DNA from: Methylophilales bacterium UBA4017
Lineage (GTDB): Bacteria; Pseudomonadota; Gammaproteobacteria; Burkholderiales; Methylophilaceae
Reading direction: 5' to 3'
Assembly (NCBI GenBank): GCA_002384685.1
Contig: DGAZ01000043.1
Coordinates: 1-7,492, forward strand
DNA: 7,492 nt
Shown here one piece after another: positions 7,304 through 7,492 of the stretch. The notes beneath the pieces were generated by a model that was given only the letters and a program-made list of their open reading frames with translations, was not told the DNA's origin and made no database searches. Every line of letters begins with the position of its first letter. The first letter of the stretch is position 1. The position numbers and the translations under genes are program-made.

Positions 7304-7357
7304 TGTCTAACATATGAGATTAAATTGGTATTTTAGTCTTTTTTGTTTAACATATAA
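7304..7357 (+). promoter_or_regulatory. Paired direct repeats before the XRE-type gene (putative operators)
   Basis: TGTCTAACATATGA (7304-7317) and TGTTTAACATATAA (7344-7357) agree at 12 of 14 positions with starts 40 bases apart, close to four helical turns. The core TGTT-T-AACA of the right copy is itself a perfect inverted repeat. They lie in an AT-rich stretch 30-83 bases before the regulator's ATG, overlapping its likely promoter (weak TTGGTA 7325-7330, 17-base spacer, TAACAT 7348-7353). Autoregulatory binding by the encoded repressor is an inference. Confidence 0.4.
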
Positions 7358-7386
7358 ATCATTCAAACGCCCAACTAGAGACGCAA

Positions 7387-7492
7387 ATGGACTACGAAGA
7401 ACTCGGTCAGCGGATCGCACAGCTCCGCAAACAGGCGGGTTACAGTCAAACCACGCTAGCCCAATACAGCGGGATTTCACGCGCAACCATTG
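7387..7492 (+). CDS. XRE/Cro-CI-type helix-turn-helix regulator (first 35 codons, cut by window edge)
   Basis: The reading frame from ATG 7387 is open to the window end and gives MDYEELGQRIAQLRKQAGYS followed by QTTLAQYSGISRATI. The pattern LGQRIAQLRKQAGYSQTTLA is helix 1 and the start of helix 2 of a Cro/CI-type HTH_3 domain, and SGISRATI is the turn and start of the recognition helix. A weak AGAG (7377-7380) lies six bases before the ATG. It is divergent from carA with a 239-base gap to the chosen carA start. Many such proteins are antitoxins (HipB type), phage-type repressors or stand-alone regulators; too little is visible to choose. Codon use is GC-rich, matching carA and not the left part of the window. 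Confidence 0.85.
   Translation, partial: MDYEELGQRIAQLRKQAGYSQTTLAQYSGISRATI

Noticed and set aside
7050..7310. Plus-strand open frame of 86 codons crossing the carA start and promoter
   Set aside because: It is antisense to the CarA amino terminus in GC-rich DNA, where spurious open frames are common, and it resembles no family I know.
7222..7317. 31-codon plus-strand open frame upstream of the XRE gene
   Set aside because: No ribosome binding site, low-complexity composition and overlap with the carA promoter and repeats; no sign of coding.

Overview
The window carries a conserved proteobacterial housekeeping cluster. Read leftward on the minus strand it is carA, carB, greA, a DUF4149 membrane-protein gene, rlmE and ftsH (cut by the left edge). 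A single plus-strand gene, yhbY, lies between the DUF4149 gene and rlmE. This order, with DUF4149 between greA and yhbY and with yhbY divergent from rlmE, is what I would expect from Betaproteobacteria. The FtsH amino terminus (MNN...AMWIAIG...MTVFNQF) also reads like betaproteobacterial FtsH. Bases 1 to about 5800 are AT-rich (bases 4561-4620 contain 21 G+C out of 60). My inference is a low-GC, streamlined member such as an aquatic Methylophilales (OM43-like) bacterium; this is from memory of the families and was not tested by a search.

Left to right: 1-791 is the amino-terminal 263 residues of FtsH, with a TTG start; 856-1473 is rlmE; 1474-1517 is a 44-bp divergent gap; 1518-1808 is yhbY on the plus strand; 1811-2257 is a four-helix DUF4149 protein convergent with yhbY; 2263-2739 is greA; 2808-6011 is the complete large subunit of carbamoyl-phosphate synthetase; 6011-7147 is the complete small subunit, overlapping carB by one base. 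Upstream of carA lie a strong sigma70-type promoter, a short leader hairpin and repeats. From 7387 the right edge cuts a plus-strand XRE/Cro-CI-type regulator after 35 codons.

CarA and CarB together make carbamoyl phosphate for arginine and pyrimidine synthesis. GreA (transcript cleavage), YhbY (50S assembly), RlmE (23S rRNA 2'-O-methylation) and FtsH (membrane proteolysis) serve transcription, ribosome maturation and quality control. All catalytic residues I could place are present, so these genes look functional.

The most notable feature is a sharp change of base composition near the 5' end of carB. carA and everything to its right are GC-rich (bases 6481-6540: 36/60; 7381-7440: 35/60), while carB downstream of its first ~65 codons is AT-rich. 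The break sits in one of the most conserved coding stretches of the operon. It fits either replacement of carA and its upstream flank by homologous recombination or a metagenome assembly chimera. I see no CRISPR array, tRNA, rRNA, insertion sequence or clearly new system.
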